Shown here one piece after another: positions 29,287-37,384 of a stretch of 64,000 nucleotides of DNA. A program made the position numbers and the translations under genes. Each line of letters begins with the position of its first letter. The first letter of the stretch is position 1. Under the pieces are notes generated by a model, which did not search any database, was not told the origin of the DNA, and saw only the letters and a program-made list of their open reading frames with translations. The DNA is taken from assembly GCA_900102065.1 (NCBI GenBank), contig FMVK01000002.1:367789-431788 (forward strand), given 5' to 3'. Source of the stretch: Lachnospiraceae bacterium XPB1003 (GTDB lineage: Bacteria; Bacillota; Clostridia; Lachnospirales; Lachnospiraceae).

Positions 29287-30306
29287 TCAGAACTGTGACA
29301 GGAATCTGTCATCATTCTCATACATAAGTCTCATGTCATCGATCTCGTACTTAAGAAGTGCGATACGCTCAAGTCCCACACCGAAAGCAAAGCCTACATA
29401 TTCTTCAGGATCGATGCCTCTCATCTCAAGTACGTGAGGATGAACCATTCCGCATCCGAGTATCTCTATCCAGCCGGATCCCTTACAGAATCTGCATCCC
29501 TTGCCGCCGCACTTAAAGCAGCTAACATCCATCTCTGCAGAAGGCTCTGTGAAAGGGAAATGGTGAGGACGGAATTTAACTTTTGTATCCTCTCCGAACA
29601 GCTGCTTAGCGAAAGAATCAAGTGTACCTTTCAGATCGGCAAATGTAACATTCTTATCAACCACAAGTCCCTCTATCTGATGGAAGCATGGAGAGTGTGT
29701 AGCATCTACTTCGTCTGAACGGAATACTCTTCCGGGAGCGATCATTCTGATGGGAAGTCTTCCCTTTTCCATCTCATGGATCTGAACCGATGATGTCTGT
29801 GTTCTTAAAAGAATATCTCCGTTGATATAGAAAGTATCCTGTTCATCCTTAGCGGGATGATCAGCAGGAATATTTAATGCTTCAAAGTTATAATAATCTT
29901 TTTCTACTTCAGGTCCGCTTACAACTTCATAACCGAGTCCGATAAAGATCCTCTCCACTTCCTCAAGAGCGATGGTATTGGGATGTCTGTGTCCCATCTT
30001 AGGCATATTGGCGGGAAGAGTAACATCGATAACTTCCTTCTTCATCTTCTCGTTCATTGCAGCTGCCTCGAATTTCCTGCGGCTCTCTTCGAGAAGATTC
30101 TCTATCTGTTCTCTTGCCTCATTGACCATTGCACCGATCTTGGGACGATCCTCAGCCGCAACATCCTTCATTGATTTAAGGACTGCAGTAAGCTCTCCCT
30201 TCTTACCCAGATAAGCCACTTTGATGTCATTAAGCTTATCAAGAGTATCGCTCTCTTTGATCTTGCTAAAAGCTTCATTTTTGATCTGTTCAAGTTTCTC
30301 TTTCAT
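29287..30306 (-). CDS. pheS: Phenylalanine-tRNA ligase alpha subunit
   Basis: Catalytic chain that charges tRNA-Phe. The 339 residues begin with the coiled-coil tRNA-contacting arm (about 1-85), then class II motifs: HPLN-like region MGHRHPNTIALEEVE, motif 2 RVFRSDEVDATHSPCFHQIEG and motif 3 GFAFGVGLERIALLKY. A cysteine-rich loop CFKCGGKGCRFCKGSGW sits near residue 255, common in Firmicute PheS. GGAGG lies 8 bases before the ATG, behind a small TTCG-loop hairpin. Expression is governed by the T-box at 30404-30686. Confidence 0.97.
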   Translation of the reverse strand: MKEKLEQIKNEAFSKIKESDTLDKLNDIKVAYLGKKGELTAVLKSMKDVAAEDRPKIGAMVNEAREQIENLLEESRRKFEAAAMNEKMKKEVIDVTLPANMPKMGHRHPNTIALEEVERIFIGLGYEVVSGPEVEKDYYNFEALNIPADHPAKDEQDTFYINGDILLRTQTSSVQIHEMEKGRLPIRMIAPGRVFRSDEVDATHSPCFHQIEGLVVDKNVTFADLKGTLDSFAKQLFGEDTKVKFRPHHFPFTEPSAEMDVSCFKCGGKGCRFCKGSGWIEILGCGMVHPHVLEMRGIDPEEYVGFAFGVGLERIALLKYEIDDMRLMYENDDRFLSQF

Positions 30307-30369
30307 AATGATCCTCCATGCCGAAGCATAATTTCTTTTTCTTTCATATGTTTACGGTAACACCCCCGT

Positions 30370-30392
30370 GTCAGGCTTTTCATCTGACACAT
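30370..30392 (-). other. Hairpin between the T-box terminator and pheS
   Basis: GTGTCAG paired with CTGACAC around a nine-base loop, with no U-run after it. It lies in the read-through leader. A second tiny hairpin, ATGC-TTCG-GCAT, sits just before the pheS ribosome binding site (about 30320-30331). They may stabilise the mRNA or tune translation; no function is established. Confidence 0.4.
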
Positions 30393-30401
30393 TCTGATGG
30401 G

Positions 30402-30434
30402 AATAAAAAAACGGATGGCTGATACAGCCATCCG
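30402..30434 (-). terminator. T-box regulated terminator
   Basis: Ten-base-pair stem CGGATGGCTG / CAGCCATCCG with a three-base loop, followed by TTTTTTT on the minus strand. It sits directly downstream of the T-box antiterminator sequence and is the off-state of the switch. Confidence 0.92.
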
Positions 30435-30686
30435 GGGACGAATAATTCCGCGTTACCACCCTGGTTCCCGATCTAAGTTACATATCGGACTCCTCAAACC
30501 ATTTAACGCATGGTGACGTGCAGGCTTACTTATACTTAGGTTGATTTCGGCCTGCAGGCTCAGGTGTGAATTTCAGAACTGATAATGTCGGGCGACTCTC
30601 AGCCGATGATCGCTTTCTCTGTAACAAAACCGGTATCCCGGAAACAGCTCCTACTGTGCACCATCACAGCTTTTAACATATAAACT
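30404..30686 (-). promoter_or_regulatory. T-box riboswitch sensing uncharged tRNA-Phe
   Basis: Leader of pheST. The conserved T-box core reads AGGGTGGTAACGCGG (30448-30462 on the minus strand), followed by the terminator at 30402-30434. Upstream lies stem I; its specifier region reads GAAATTCACACC, which places the phenylalanine codon TTC at 30568-30570 and agrees with the downstream genes. Uncharged tRNA-Phe pairing with this codon and with the T-box bulge favours antitermination. Assignment of specifier is by pattern and gene context, not by folding. Confidence 0.95.
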
Positions 30687-30692
30687 TTTACT

Positions 30693-30720
30693 ATAATAGC
30701 ATTTTAGCTTTTAAAGTCAA
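30693..30720 (-). promoter_or_regulatory. Promoter of the pheS-pheT T-box transcript
   Basis: TTGACT (30715-30720), 16-base spacer, TATTAT (30693-30698) on the minus strand, ending just before the stop of yihY. Transcription would start near 30686, at the 5' end of the T-box leader. Confidence 0.75.
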
Positions 30721-30724
30721 GCCG

Positions 30725-31594
30725 TCATTTCTTCTTACGCCTTCGTCCCGGCAGATGTTCACTTCCCTTTTTTGCAATTTTTGCAAAAAGAGGTCTGAAA
30801 TAAAGATTGATCTGAGCGCCGACGAAAATGATATACATACAGGAATACAGCCAGAACATGGCGATCATTATAGCTGCAAAAGATCCGTAAAGAGCAAATC
30901 CATGGAACCTGTTGATATAAGCCGAGAAAGCCCAGGACAGTCCCGACCAGCAGACGCTGACAAACAAAGCTCCGGGGAACTGTTCTCTGTATCTGAGCTT
31001 TGTACTTGGCAGTATTGTATAAAGGATCTGAAATATCAATGTCAGGAAAGCCCAGACAAAAGCAAATCTGAAATGAAGCATGACTCTGATAACTATATGA
31101 AAATCCGGTATATAAGTCACCAGCAATTCATTGATACGTGTTCCAAGGACAAGGATAACAAGAGAAAAGATGATCATAAATATCAATATGATCGTATAAA
31201 AGCTGCTTTTGACCCTGAGAACTACCCAGTTTCTTTTCTCTATAACACCATGTACGGCATTTAAACCGTTAATTAGTGCAAAAACACCCTTACCGGCGAT
31301 CCAGAGCATTATAAGAGCTGATAAAGAAATGGCAGCAGCTGATCCGCCCGAAAATTCATGAGCAACCTCTGTGATAAGAGATGCGAAATCCTTCGGAACG
31401 ATCTGAACACCGATCTCCTCAACCAGATCAAAAGAAACTCTTGTATAAGGTAATATGCTGCAAAACAGAACTACGATCGGGATAAGCGACAGAAACATAA
31501 AAAACGCTGCAGCCGCAGCGAATGAAGACGTATTATTCTCTTTTAACGCACGCATGAAACCGCGGATATCTTTGAACAGTCTAATCATAACCAC
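30725..31594 (-). CDS. YihY/UPF0761 family membrane protein
   Basis: Integral membrane protein of a family once misnamed ribonuclease BN. The 289 residues contain six hydrophobic spans (around 25-48, 88-110, 133-155, 170-195, 205-230 and 238-262) and the family motifs SFAAAAAFFMFLSLIPI and GSFAAIMIAMFWLYS. The C-terminus is a short, strongly basic tail (GRRRKKK). Function is unknown in general. It starts about 20 bases downstream of the 6S RNA 3' end and has no obvious promoter of its own, so read-through from the 6S unit is possible. Confidence 0.9.
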   Translation of the reverse strand: MVMIRLFKDIRGFMRALKENNTSSFAAAAAFFMFLSLIPIVVLFCSILPYTRVSFDLVEEIGVQIVPKDFASLITEVAHEFSGGSAAAISLSALIMLWIAGKGVFALINGLNAVHGVIEKRNWVVLRVKSSFYTIILIFMIIFSLVILVLGTRINELLVTYIPDFHIVIRVMLHFRFAFVWAFLTLIFQILYTILPSTKLRYREQFPGALFVSVCWSGLSWAFSAYINRFHGFALYGSFAAIMIAMFWLYSCMYIIFVGAQINLYFRPLFAKIAKKGSEHLPGRRRKKK

Positions 31595-31614
31595 GTCCCT
31601 ATGGGCATTTCACT

Positions 31615-31795
31615 CAAAAACCGAATGTCCAGTCTCCCTCTTTGACTCCTAGACATGTCTAGGTGGGCAACCGCAGCATCAACGTCTGCCTTCCCTGAAA
31701 TACTTGCCGGGGCATGACATCGGCCGAGCAATTTAGGAATCCCGTTTAAAGTAATGTAGGCTCAAAAAACAGAAGACCTTAAGTTGACATCCGGT
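31615..31795 (-). ncRNA. ssrS: 6S RNA
   Basis: Regulator that binds the housekeeping RNA polymerase holoenzyme. The predicted transcript is about 181 bases and folds into one long rod: its 5' end ACCGGATGTC pairs fully with GACATTCGGT near the 3' end (ten pairs, one G-U), then GTCTTC with GGAGAC, TTTTTGA with TCAAAGA, and CCTA with TAGG, leaving a central open region as in 6S RNA. The 3' arm runs into TTTTTGAG, forming its own terminator. Sequences such as GAGCCTACATTA and GTTGCCCACCTAG resemble clostridial 6S RNAs as I remember them. It is preceded by a near-consensus promoter. Confidence 0.85.
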
Positions 31796-31801
31796 ACTTG
31801 T

Positions 31802-31830
31802 ATTATAGCCGAAAAACGTTATCATTACAA
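31802..31830 (-). promoter_or_regulatory. Promoter of 6S RNA
   Basis: TTGTAA (31825-31830), 17-base spacer, perfect TATAAT (31802-31807). The start point seven bases downstream, at about 31795, coincides with the first base of the closing stem. Confidence 0.85.
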
Positions 31831-31842
31831 GCTTCCCGAAGG

Positions 31843-31879
31843 TTCTAAAAAGAAAACAGCCGGACGTTTCCGTCCGGCT
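31843..31879 (-). terminator. Terminator after the SHOCT-repeat gene
   Basis: Perfect nine-base-pair stem AGCCGGACG / CGTCCGGCT with a GAAA loop, then GTTTTCTTTTT on the minus strand, 18 bases past the stop. It also insulates the 6S RNA promoter just beyond. Confidence 0.92.
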
Positions 31880-31896
31880 GAATGATACAAAACTTA

Positions 31897-33561
31897 TCAG
31901 ATTCCCATAAGCTTTTCTTTGTAGTTATTGTACTCATCAACGGAGATGATGCCTGCTTCACTGATACTCTTAAGCAGATTTGCCTTCTCCTTGAACTCTG
32001 TCATATCCTTGTAAGGAGCGAAGATATCCTTGATAACTTCCTGCTTCTTTGTCTCGAACTCTTCATTTGAAGAAAGCTTGCAATCTCTTGCAACAAGAAG
32101 GAGCTTCATTCTGGATACAACATCCGGATTCTCGATGATTCCCTTCAGGATCTCGAGCTTCTTATCATGGTAAGCCATCTCTGTGAGCCATGTCTTATCA
32201 CGAAGCATAACTACTCTCTCGATCTTGTTCTGGAGTGAGAACTCATCGCCTGCGGGAAGTGCCATTACGTCAGCGATAAGCGTCTGCTGCTTCTGCTGGT
32301 ATTCCTGCTGTGAAGCTGCACCTGCAACTACCATAGCCGGCCATCTTGAAAGCTTCATCTCGAGAACATCCATCGAATCTGATGTTGAAGGGCTTAACAT
32401 TTCCTTAAGCTCGCTCACATCCGACTGATACTCTTCCTTGGTTACAAGCTCTGCATCGATAAGGATGGGAAGCTTCTGAAGCTTAAGAGTAAAGTCATCA
32501 TTGTTATCCATCTCATCATACTGAACGCTGGCAAGAAGCTGTTCCTTACCATTATCGAACTCTTCCTGAGAAACGATACCGCTGATAAGAATGATGGGAA
32601 GCTTTGCAGTATTGCTGCGGAACTTCGTAAGATCGCGGATCGAAGGATCAAATGCCTCTCTTACAAGTGCATCACGACTTGTCTCGTACTCAGCATCGCT
32701 AAGGAGGTGAGACTCATGCATTGTGATGACCTTGCTGATCTGATCGTAGTACTCACCCATGCCTCTCTCTTCGCAGATAAGTTTAAGGGTCTTATCCTTA
32801 TATTCTGTCTCGGAGATCATTCCTGACTCATGAAGGATCTCGAGCTTCTGTCTCTTCTCTTCATAGGACTCTTTGCTCTTTGCAGGAGCGGCAGCCTTTA
32901 CAGGTGCCTTAGGCGCTGTGGAAGCAGTCCTTGAAGGTGTATATGCAGGAACTACAGGTGTAGAAGCCGAAGCTGCGGGTGCTGTCGCGGGCGCAGGTGC
33001 TGCTGCGGGTGCAGGTGCTGCTACAGGTGCCGGAGCAGGTGCAGGTGCCGGAGCGGGTGCAGGTGCAGGAGCAGGTGCAGGTGCCGGAGCGGGTGCTGCC
33101 GCAGGACGTGAAGGTGCGGGCTTCGGAGCGGGTCTTGCTGCTGCGGGTGCAGGTGCGGGTGCAGGTGCTGCTGCAGGCTTTGACTTTGAATCTCCTGACA
33201 TTCCACCGGCATTCTTTGAGATCTCTGTAAGTCTCTCGATAGCCTTATCCATATCCTTAAGACCGGGAAGAATGGTCTGAGTCTTCTTTGCTCCGTAAAG
33301 AGTCTGGAGCTTTGTAACGATGATCAGAGCGTCCGACCCCTGGAACTCGCCCTTCTTAACCTCTCTGATATCCTTTGCCGGATAATCATACTGGGATACA
33401 TACTCGTTCTTACCGTCTTCATTACAGATATAACCCTTACCGGTTACCTTGACTTCACTCTTGGTGTCGTCGATCTGAAGAAAAAGCTTCTCCTGGCTCT
33501 TAGCCGAGAGAAAACTCTTAAGTGAGCTTCCCCAGTTACACTGGAATACTTCTACTGCCAT
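31897..33561 (-). CDS. Protein with eight tandem SHOCT-like repeats behind an Ala-Pro linker
   Basis: No characterised homologue known to me. The 554 residues split into an N-terminal globular, beta-rich domain (1-120, PH-like in appearance, with KDIREVKKGEFQGSDALIIV), a very regular Ala-Pro linker (about 130-230) and eight repeats of about 32 residues at 232-263, 271-301, 311-343, 356-387, 399-430, 441-472, 482-511 and 521-552. Each repeat follows K(L)xxLxxxGxIsxxEYxxkkxxLL, the pattern of the SHOCT domain, which normally occurs once at a protein C-terminus and promotes oligomerisation. No signal peptide or membrane segment. GGAGG supports the ATG. It is monocistronic, with its own promoter and terminator. 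Confidence 0.85.
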   Translation of the reverse strand: MAVEVFQCNWGSSLKSFLSAKSQEKLFLQIDDTKSEVKVTGKGYICNEDGKNEYVSQYDYPAKDIREVKKGEFQGSDALIIVTKLQTLYGAKKTQTILPGLKDMDKAIERLTEISKNAGGMSGDSKSKPAAAPAPAPAPAAARPAPKPAPSRPAAAPAPAPAPAPAPAPAPAPAPAPAPVAAPAPAAAPAPATAPAASASTPVVPAYTPSRTASTAPKAPVKAAAPAKSKESYEEKRQKLEILHESGMISETEYKDKTLKLICEERGMGEYYDQISKVITMHESHLLSDAEYETSRDALVREAFDPSIRDLTKFRSNTAKLPIILISGIVSQEEFDNGKEQLLASVQYDEMDNNDDFTLKLQKLPILIDAELVTKEEYQSDVSELKEMLSPSTSDSMDVLEMKLSRWPAMVVAGAASQQEYQQKQQTLIADVMALPAGDEFSLQNKIERVVMLRDKTWLTEMAYHDKKLEILKGIIENPDVVSRMKLLLVARDCKLSSNEEFETKKQEVIKDIFAPYKDMTEFKEKANLLKSISEAGIISVDEYNNYKEKLMGI

Positions 33562-33636
33562 GCTTATTGTTCCTCCTGTTTTTATAATTTCGCGGATTTA
33601 GCCGGTCCGCTTTGTATACTATTTTTCCGTAGGTTT

Positions 33637-33665
33637 ATATTAGCAATATAAAAAAACGTCTTCAA
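33637..33665 (-). promoter_or_regulatory. Promoter of the SHOCT-repeat gene
   Basis: TTGAAG (33660-33665), 17-base spacer, TAATAT (33637-33642) on the minus strand, giving a leader of about 70 bases. Just upstream, 33680-33735 holds a long AT-rich hairpin (GGTTTTTAAC / GTTAAAAATC) without a U-run, of unknown use. Confidence 0.6.
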
Positions 33666-33753
33666 CCCCGCTGCCCCTTGAAAACAAAGGGTTTCCGATT
33701 TTTAACCTATATTCTGTTAAAAACCGTCGGAATATGAATACGTTTTTTCTATC

Positions 33754-34809
33754 TTAGGCTAATATAGTACTATTGATTGCCTCTTTTACCCTGTCGTTGT
33801 TTTTACCGCTTTTGGGTCTTATGATTTCTGCAATACCTAATTTTGTTATATCTTCAGCCTTTCCTGCAGGCTCAAGAGCCTTTAGATCCTCATTTAAAGT
33901 CTCAATCAATATCGTTTCACTTTGAGCGGAATCCATATTGATAAAATCCACCAAGATCATGCCGTCCAGATTTCGCGCCCCTATCTGGTATACAACTTCT
34001 TTTGCAGCCTCAATATTTAGTTCCAGTACAGAATCATATCCCGAAGATGCTCTGTTAACATCAATGACCGTCATTGCCTCTGTCCTGTCAATGACTATCT
34101 CAGCTCCGCTATTTAACCTTATCCTGCGTTTGAGTATATCTTCGCAAGATCTTCTCAGGTCAAAAAGCGCCTTTATCGAGATGGAGTCGTCATCATACAG
34201 CCTTATATCGTCGCAGCCTCCCGCAAATTTATCACCCAGTTTTTTAAGAATATCCCTCGCATCATGGTAAATCGTCTCATCATCTGTATACCAGATACAA
34301 TCCGATGTCGAAACAGCATATCTGAGGCTTTTTTCAAATTCACCGGGTGCCCTGTGTAAAATACAGGGAGCTTTTTTATGAATATACTCTTCCCTTGGAA
34401 CCTCATCCGCACATATAGCTCTGGCTGCTTTTTTTCCGATGGCTGTATTCCTTACTTTAACAGCTATCTCGTCTCCCGGCTTAAGGACCGTATCCTCTTT
34501 GCGGTTTGCGGGAAAAAAATGCGACCTGCTCCCGGTATTTATAAATAACGGTTCATCAAGTCCCGCATCCAGATATGCAGCGCCTGATGAAGGAACTGTA
34601 TTTTTTACTCTGGCCAAATATATATCACCGGCTATGAACCCCGGAGTTTCTTTTTCAAATAAAACTTTATTGATCCTTTTATTTTTCAGATAAAAGATAA
34701 GCCTGCCCGATTCCGGCTGCGTGCATCTTAAAACTATCACTCTCTCTGCATCGGTAGTCATCTCTTTTTTTGCCAAATTCATTCTGTCTTTACCGGTCTT
34801 TATAGCCAT
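33754..34809 (-). CDS. Short RNase E/G family ribonuclease
   Basis: Endoribonuclease of the RNase E/G family, expected to act in rRNA and mRNA processing. The 351 residues include the S1-like RNA-binding region (GDIYLARVKNTVPSSGAAYLD) and the DNase I-like catalytic core with the metal-binding aspartates in VIDVNRASSGY and ILVDFINM. It is clearly shorter than E. coli RNase G (489 residues): the zinc-link and small dimerisation regions after the catalytic core are nearly missing. It belongs with the radical-SAM/DUF2344 pair seen at 37.4-40 kb; in many Firmicutes these three are contiguous. The Nudix gene ends 3 bases upstream. Confidence 0.9.
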   Translation of the reverse strand: MAIKTGKDRMNLAKKEMTTDAERVIVLRCTQPESGRLIFYLKNKRINKVLFEKETPGFIAGDIYLARVKNTVPSSGAAYLDAGLDEPLFINTGSRSHFFPANRKEDTVLKPGDEIAVKVRNTAIGKKAARAICADEVPREEYIHKKAPCILHRAPGEFEKSLRYAVSTSDCIWYTDDETIYHDARDILKKLGDKFAGGCDDIRLYDDDSISIKALFDLRRSCEDILKRRIRLNSGAEIVIDRTEAMTVIDVNRASSGYDSVLELNIEAAKEVVYQIGARNLDGMILVDFINMDSAQSETILIETLNEDLKALEPAGKAEDITKLGIAEIIRPKSGKNNDRVKEAINSTILA

Positions 34810-34812
34810 AGT

Positions 34813-35412
34813 TCAATCCTTATCAGCTGCTATATAATATGCCGCTATGTGCACGGCCTGCTTGAAACCGCCTTCATCGATAAGGAGCTTTAGATCCTCT
34901 CCGGATATTAATTCAACATCTATGAATTCCATGGGATCCAGATGCCGTTCCTTTTCCTTCCTGCATCCTCTTGCGGCGATGATATAAGCATGATTGTCTG
35001 CGATCGTTGCATTTGAAGGGATCTTCGTTAGAAGCTTCCAGTCATCCGAAACATATCCCGTTTCTTCCGCCAGTTCTCTTTTCGCGGCGTCAACAGGATC
35101 CTCTCCCTTTTCTATACCTCCCGCCGTAAATTCCGTAGTTATCTCTCTGATGCCCTGTCTGAACTGTCTCACACAGATAAATCTGTCTTCTTCATCCAAC
35201 GCAACTATTACAACATAATCTTTTCTTGAATAGCTGTAATAAGGTTCGTATATTTTACCGTCAGGAAATCTCCATGAAGAGACTCTGAAGTCTATCCATT
35301 CGTCATTTATCAGATGTTTTTCTTCCACAAGCTCCCATTGAAGGTGCGCATTTTTTTCCTTTGAAGCCACATTTAATCCTTTCTCAATAACAAGATCTTT
35401 CATTTTCTTCAT
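34813..35412 (-). CDS. Nudix hydrolase (ADP-ribose pyrophosphatase-like)
   Basis: Hydrolyses a nucleoside diphosphate linked to another moiety. The Nudix box is complete: GGIEKGEDPVDAAKREL followed by AEETGY, fitting Gx5Ex7REUxEExGU with metal-binding glutamates. Length 199 with an N-terminal beta domain (EEKHLINDEWIDFRVSSW) fits the ADP-ribose pyrophosphatase group, but the substrate cannot be read from sequence. It ends 3 bases before the RNase E/G gene, so the two are probably co-transcribed. A second Nudix protein lies at 56.4-57.0 kb. Confidence 0.88.
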   Translation of the reverse strand: MKKMKDLVIEKGLNVASKEKNAHLQWELVEEKHLINDEWIDFRVSSWRFPDGKIYEPYYSYSRKDYVVIVALDEEDRFICVRQFRQGIREITTEFTAGGIEKGEDPVDAAKRELAEETGYVSDDWKLLTKIPSNATIADNHAYIIAARGCRKEKERHLDPMEFIDVELISGEDLKLLIDEGGFKQAVHIAAYYIAADKD

Positions 35413-35597
35413 TCATCTGCCACAGAACATCATATCTCAAAAAAGACTAACATAACAGCCTATTGGCCATTCTTAAGCAATAACAGGATATGTGAAAATT
35501 CTTCTGTGCAAAAAAATCGAGATGATAATCCCAGCAAAACTGAAACAATCACCTCGGTCAAACTATGATCAATTAATATGAATGGCAATATCTATCG

Positions 35598-37259
35598 TCA
35601 GCAATCTATGTATTTTGCAAGAAAATCCTCTAACGATACAGGTTTCGAATATAAGTATCCCTGCAGAGAATTTACATGATATTTCTTGACAATATCGCGA
35701 ATTGTCCCGGTCTCTATGCCTTCAACACACACATCGCTGCCGAATGTCGCAGCCACATCAGTAAAGATACCCAGTAGCCTTTCCTCTTTTTCATTAGCTG
35801 CAATATCTTTGACAAAGATCCTTTCTATCTTGATGGTATCAAAGGTAATATATTTTAAGATATCAATTGATGCGAAGCCCGTCCCGAAATCATCCAGCGC
35901 GATCTTTATCCCCATTTGCCTAAACGACATCAGTGCAGCATAAAGTATCTCTTTTTCCACAAAACGGCATCGCTCGGTAAGCTCAAAGCAAAGATTCTTA
36001 GTAGGAAATCCTGTCTCCATAAGGATACGTTTAACAGTTTCAACAAAGTCGGTTCGCTTAAGCTGAACGTATGACAGGTTGATATTCAGTATAAAATCAG
36101 GGAACTTCTCAATAAATCTTTTCGCATCCGTCATAGCCTGTGTCAGTATCCACTCACCCAAAATAGGGAAAATGGCATCACTTTCAAGAACAGGAATGAA
36201 ATCATTAGGGTATACGAGGCCAAATCTGTCATTTTGCCATCTGATAAGAGCCTCCGCGCCTTTAAGCGTCTCGGTAGATGCATCCATTACCGGCTGATAA
36301 TATAAACAGAACCCCTCATAGTTATGCGCAACGCTGTTTCTGATGGCTTCCAGTCGATCAAGCTTATCCATATTTTCCTTGGTAAGCCTGTTATCGAAAA
36401 CTTCCATATCCCCCTGTCTGTAGCGTTTTGAATTACCCACAGAATAAACAAGGCAGGAATAGACCACTTTATCAGATACAGGGAATCTGTCCACAGCTAT
36501 AGCACCGGCGCTTGTCTGAAGTCTGATATCCCTGTTGTCGACCATAAAACCGTCATTGATCATACTTCGTATACGTTCATAATAAGCCTTCAGTTCATCA
36601 ATGCTTAAACTTTCGCTTACAACGCCGAATTTTACTCCGTCAAGTCTGTAGATAAGGCCTCTGTTACCGATATAATCAACAAGCTTTCTTGCAAACTTCT
36701 GAACAACAAGATTTCCGAATTCGTATCCATAAACTGTATTGATATCCGAGAAGTGAGTAAGACTGATAGTAGAAACCACAAAGGGCTGTTCCTTGGATAT
36801 AGCGCTTCTGAGATCCTCAAAGAAACCGTATTTATTGCGTAATCCCGTCAGATCGTTAACATGACCGAAGAGTCCATGATTTCTTATTGAGCCGCAGAAA
36901 TAGTCGAGATTACCGTCATCTTTGAATAATACAACACCTTTGCAGGTACACATGACGTAATGGCCATCTCTGCTGATCGTTCTGTATTGCATATCATGGG
37001 AAGTCGCTTTCCCCGAAAAAAGCGCATCCATACTTTCGTCATAACTGCCTTTATCATCAGGATGTATATGTTCTCCCCATATCTCTCCTGCGTGCTCCAT
37101 ATATTCTCCGGGCAAGCCAAAGAAATCAACCGCACTTTTGCTCCACCTTGAGTAGTTATATTGCATATCGCACACAAACACATAGGTTCCGTCAGCCACT
37201 ATGGAAAAAGCCTTAAATAAACCGTCAAGTTTGCGCTTACGATCATCAGATATTGTCAT
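35598..37259 (-). CDS. PAS - degenerate GGDEF - EAL cyclic-di-GMP phosphodiesterase
   Basis: Cytoplasmic sensor-enzyme expected to degrade cyclic-di-GMP. Residues about 15-130 form a PAS domain (YVFVCDMQYNYSRWSKSAVDFF), 140-290 a GGDEF domain whose signature reads LDGVKFG and is therefore inactive as cyclase, and 310-550 an EAL domain with intact catalytic residues: AEALIRW, LNINLSYVQL, FELTER, LDDFGTG, KIERIF, CVEGIET and QGYLYSKP. There are no membrane segments. The gene stands alone, about 185 bases from the Nudix gene and 125 from DUF2344. The PilZ protein at 24 kb could read the same signal. Confidence 0.93.
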   Translation of the reverse strand: MTISDDRKRKLDGLFKAFSIVADGTYVFVCDMQYNYSRWSKSAVDFFGLPGEYMEHAGEIWGEHIHPDDKGSYDESMDALFSGKATSHDMQYRTISRDGHYVMCTCKGVVLFKDDGNLDYFCGSIRNHGLFGHVNDLTGLRNKYGFFEDLRSAISKEQPFVVSTISLTHFSDINTVYGYEFGNLVVQKFARKLVDYIGNRGLIYRLDGVKFGVVSESLSIDELKAYYERIRSMINDGFMVDNRDIRLQTSAGAIAVDRFPVSDKVVYSCLVYSVGNSKRYRQGDMEVFDNRLTKENMDKLDRLEAIRNSVAHNYEGFCLYYQPVMDASTETLKGAEALIRWQNDRFGLVYPNDFIPVLESDAIFPILGEWILTQAMTDAKRFIEKFPDFILNINLSYVQLKRTDFVETVKRILMETGFPTKNLCFELTERCRFVEKEILYAALMSFRQMGIKIALDDFGTGFASIDILKYITFDTIKIERIFVKDIAANEKEERLLGIFTDVAATFGSDVCVEGIETGTIRDIVKKYHVNSLQGYLYSKPVSLEDFLAKYIDC

Positions 37260-37384
37260 GGTGCAACCCCTCTTTTCTCCGTATAAAAACCAGACTTTAT
37301 CTAATACCCAAATATAAATACATTATACAAAATAATCAACAAAAAATCTGCATGCGCCGAAAAAAAATTGTATATATTTATCAA

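Noticed and set aside
32979..33130. Repetitive Ala-Pro coding DNA as a possible satellite or CRISPR-like repeat
   Set aside because: It is an in-frame dipeptide linker of varying codons without unique spacers.
32873..33280. Ala/Gly-rich plus-strand open frames opposite the SHOCT-repeat gene
   Set aside because: They are reading shadows of the GC-rich Ala-Pro linker and have no ribosome binding site.
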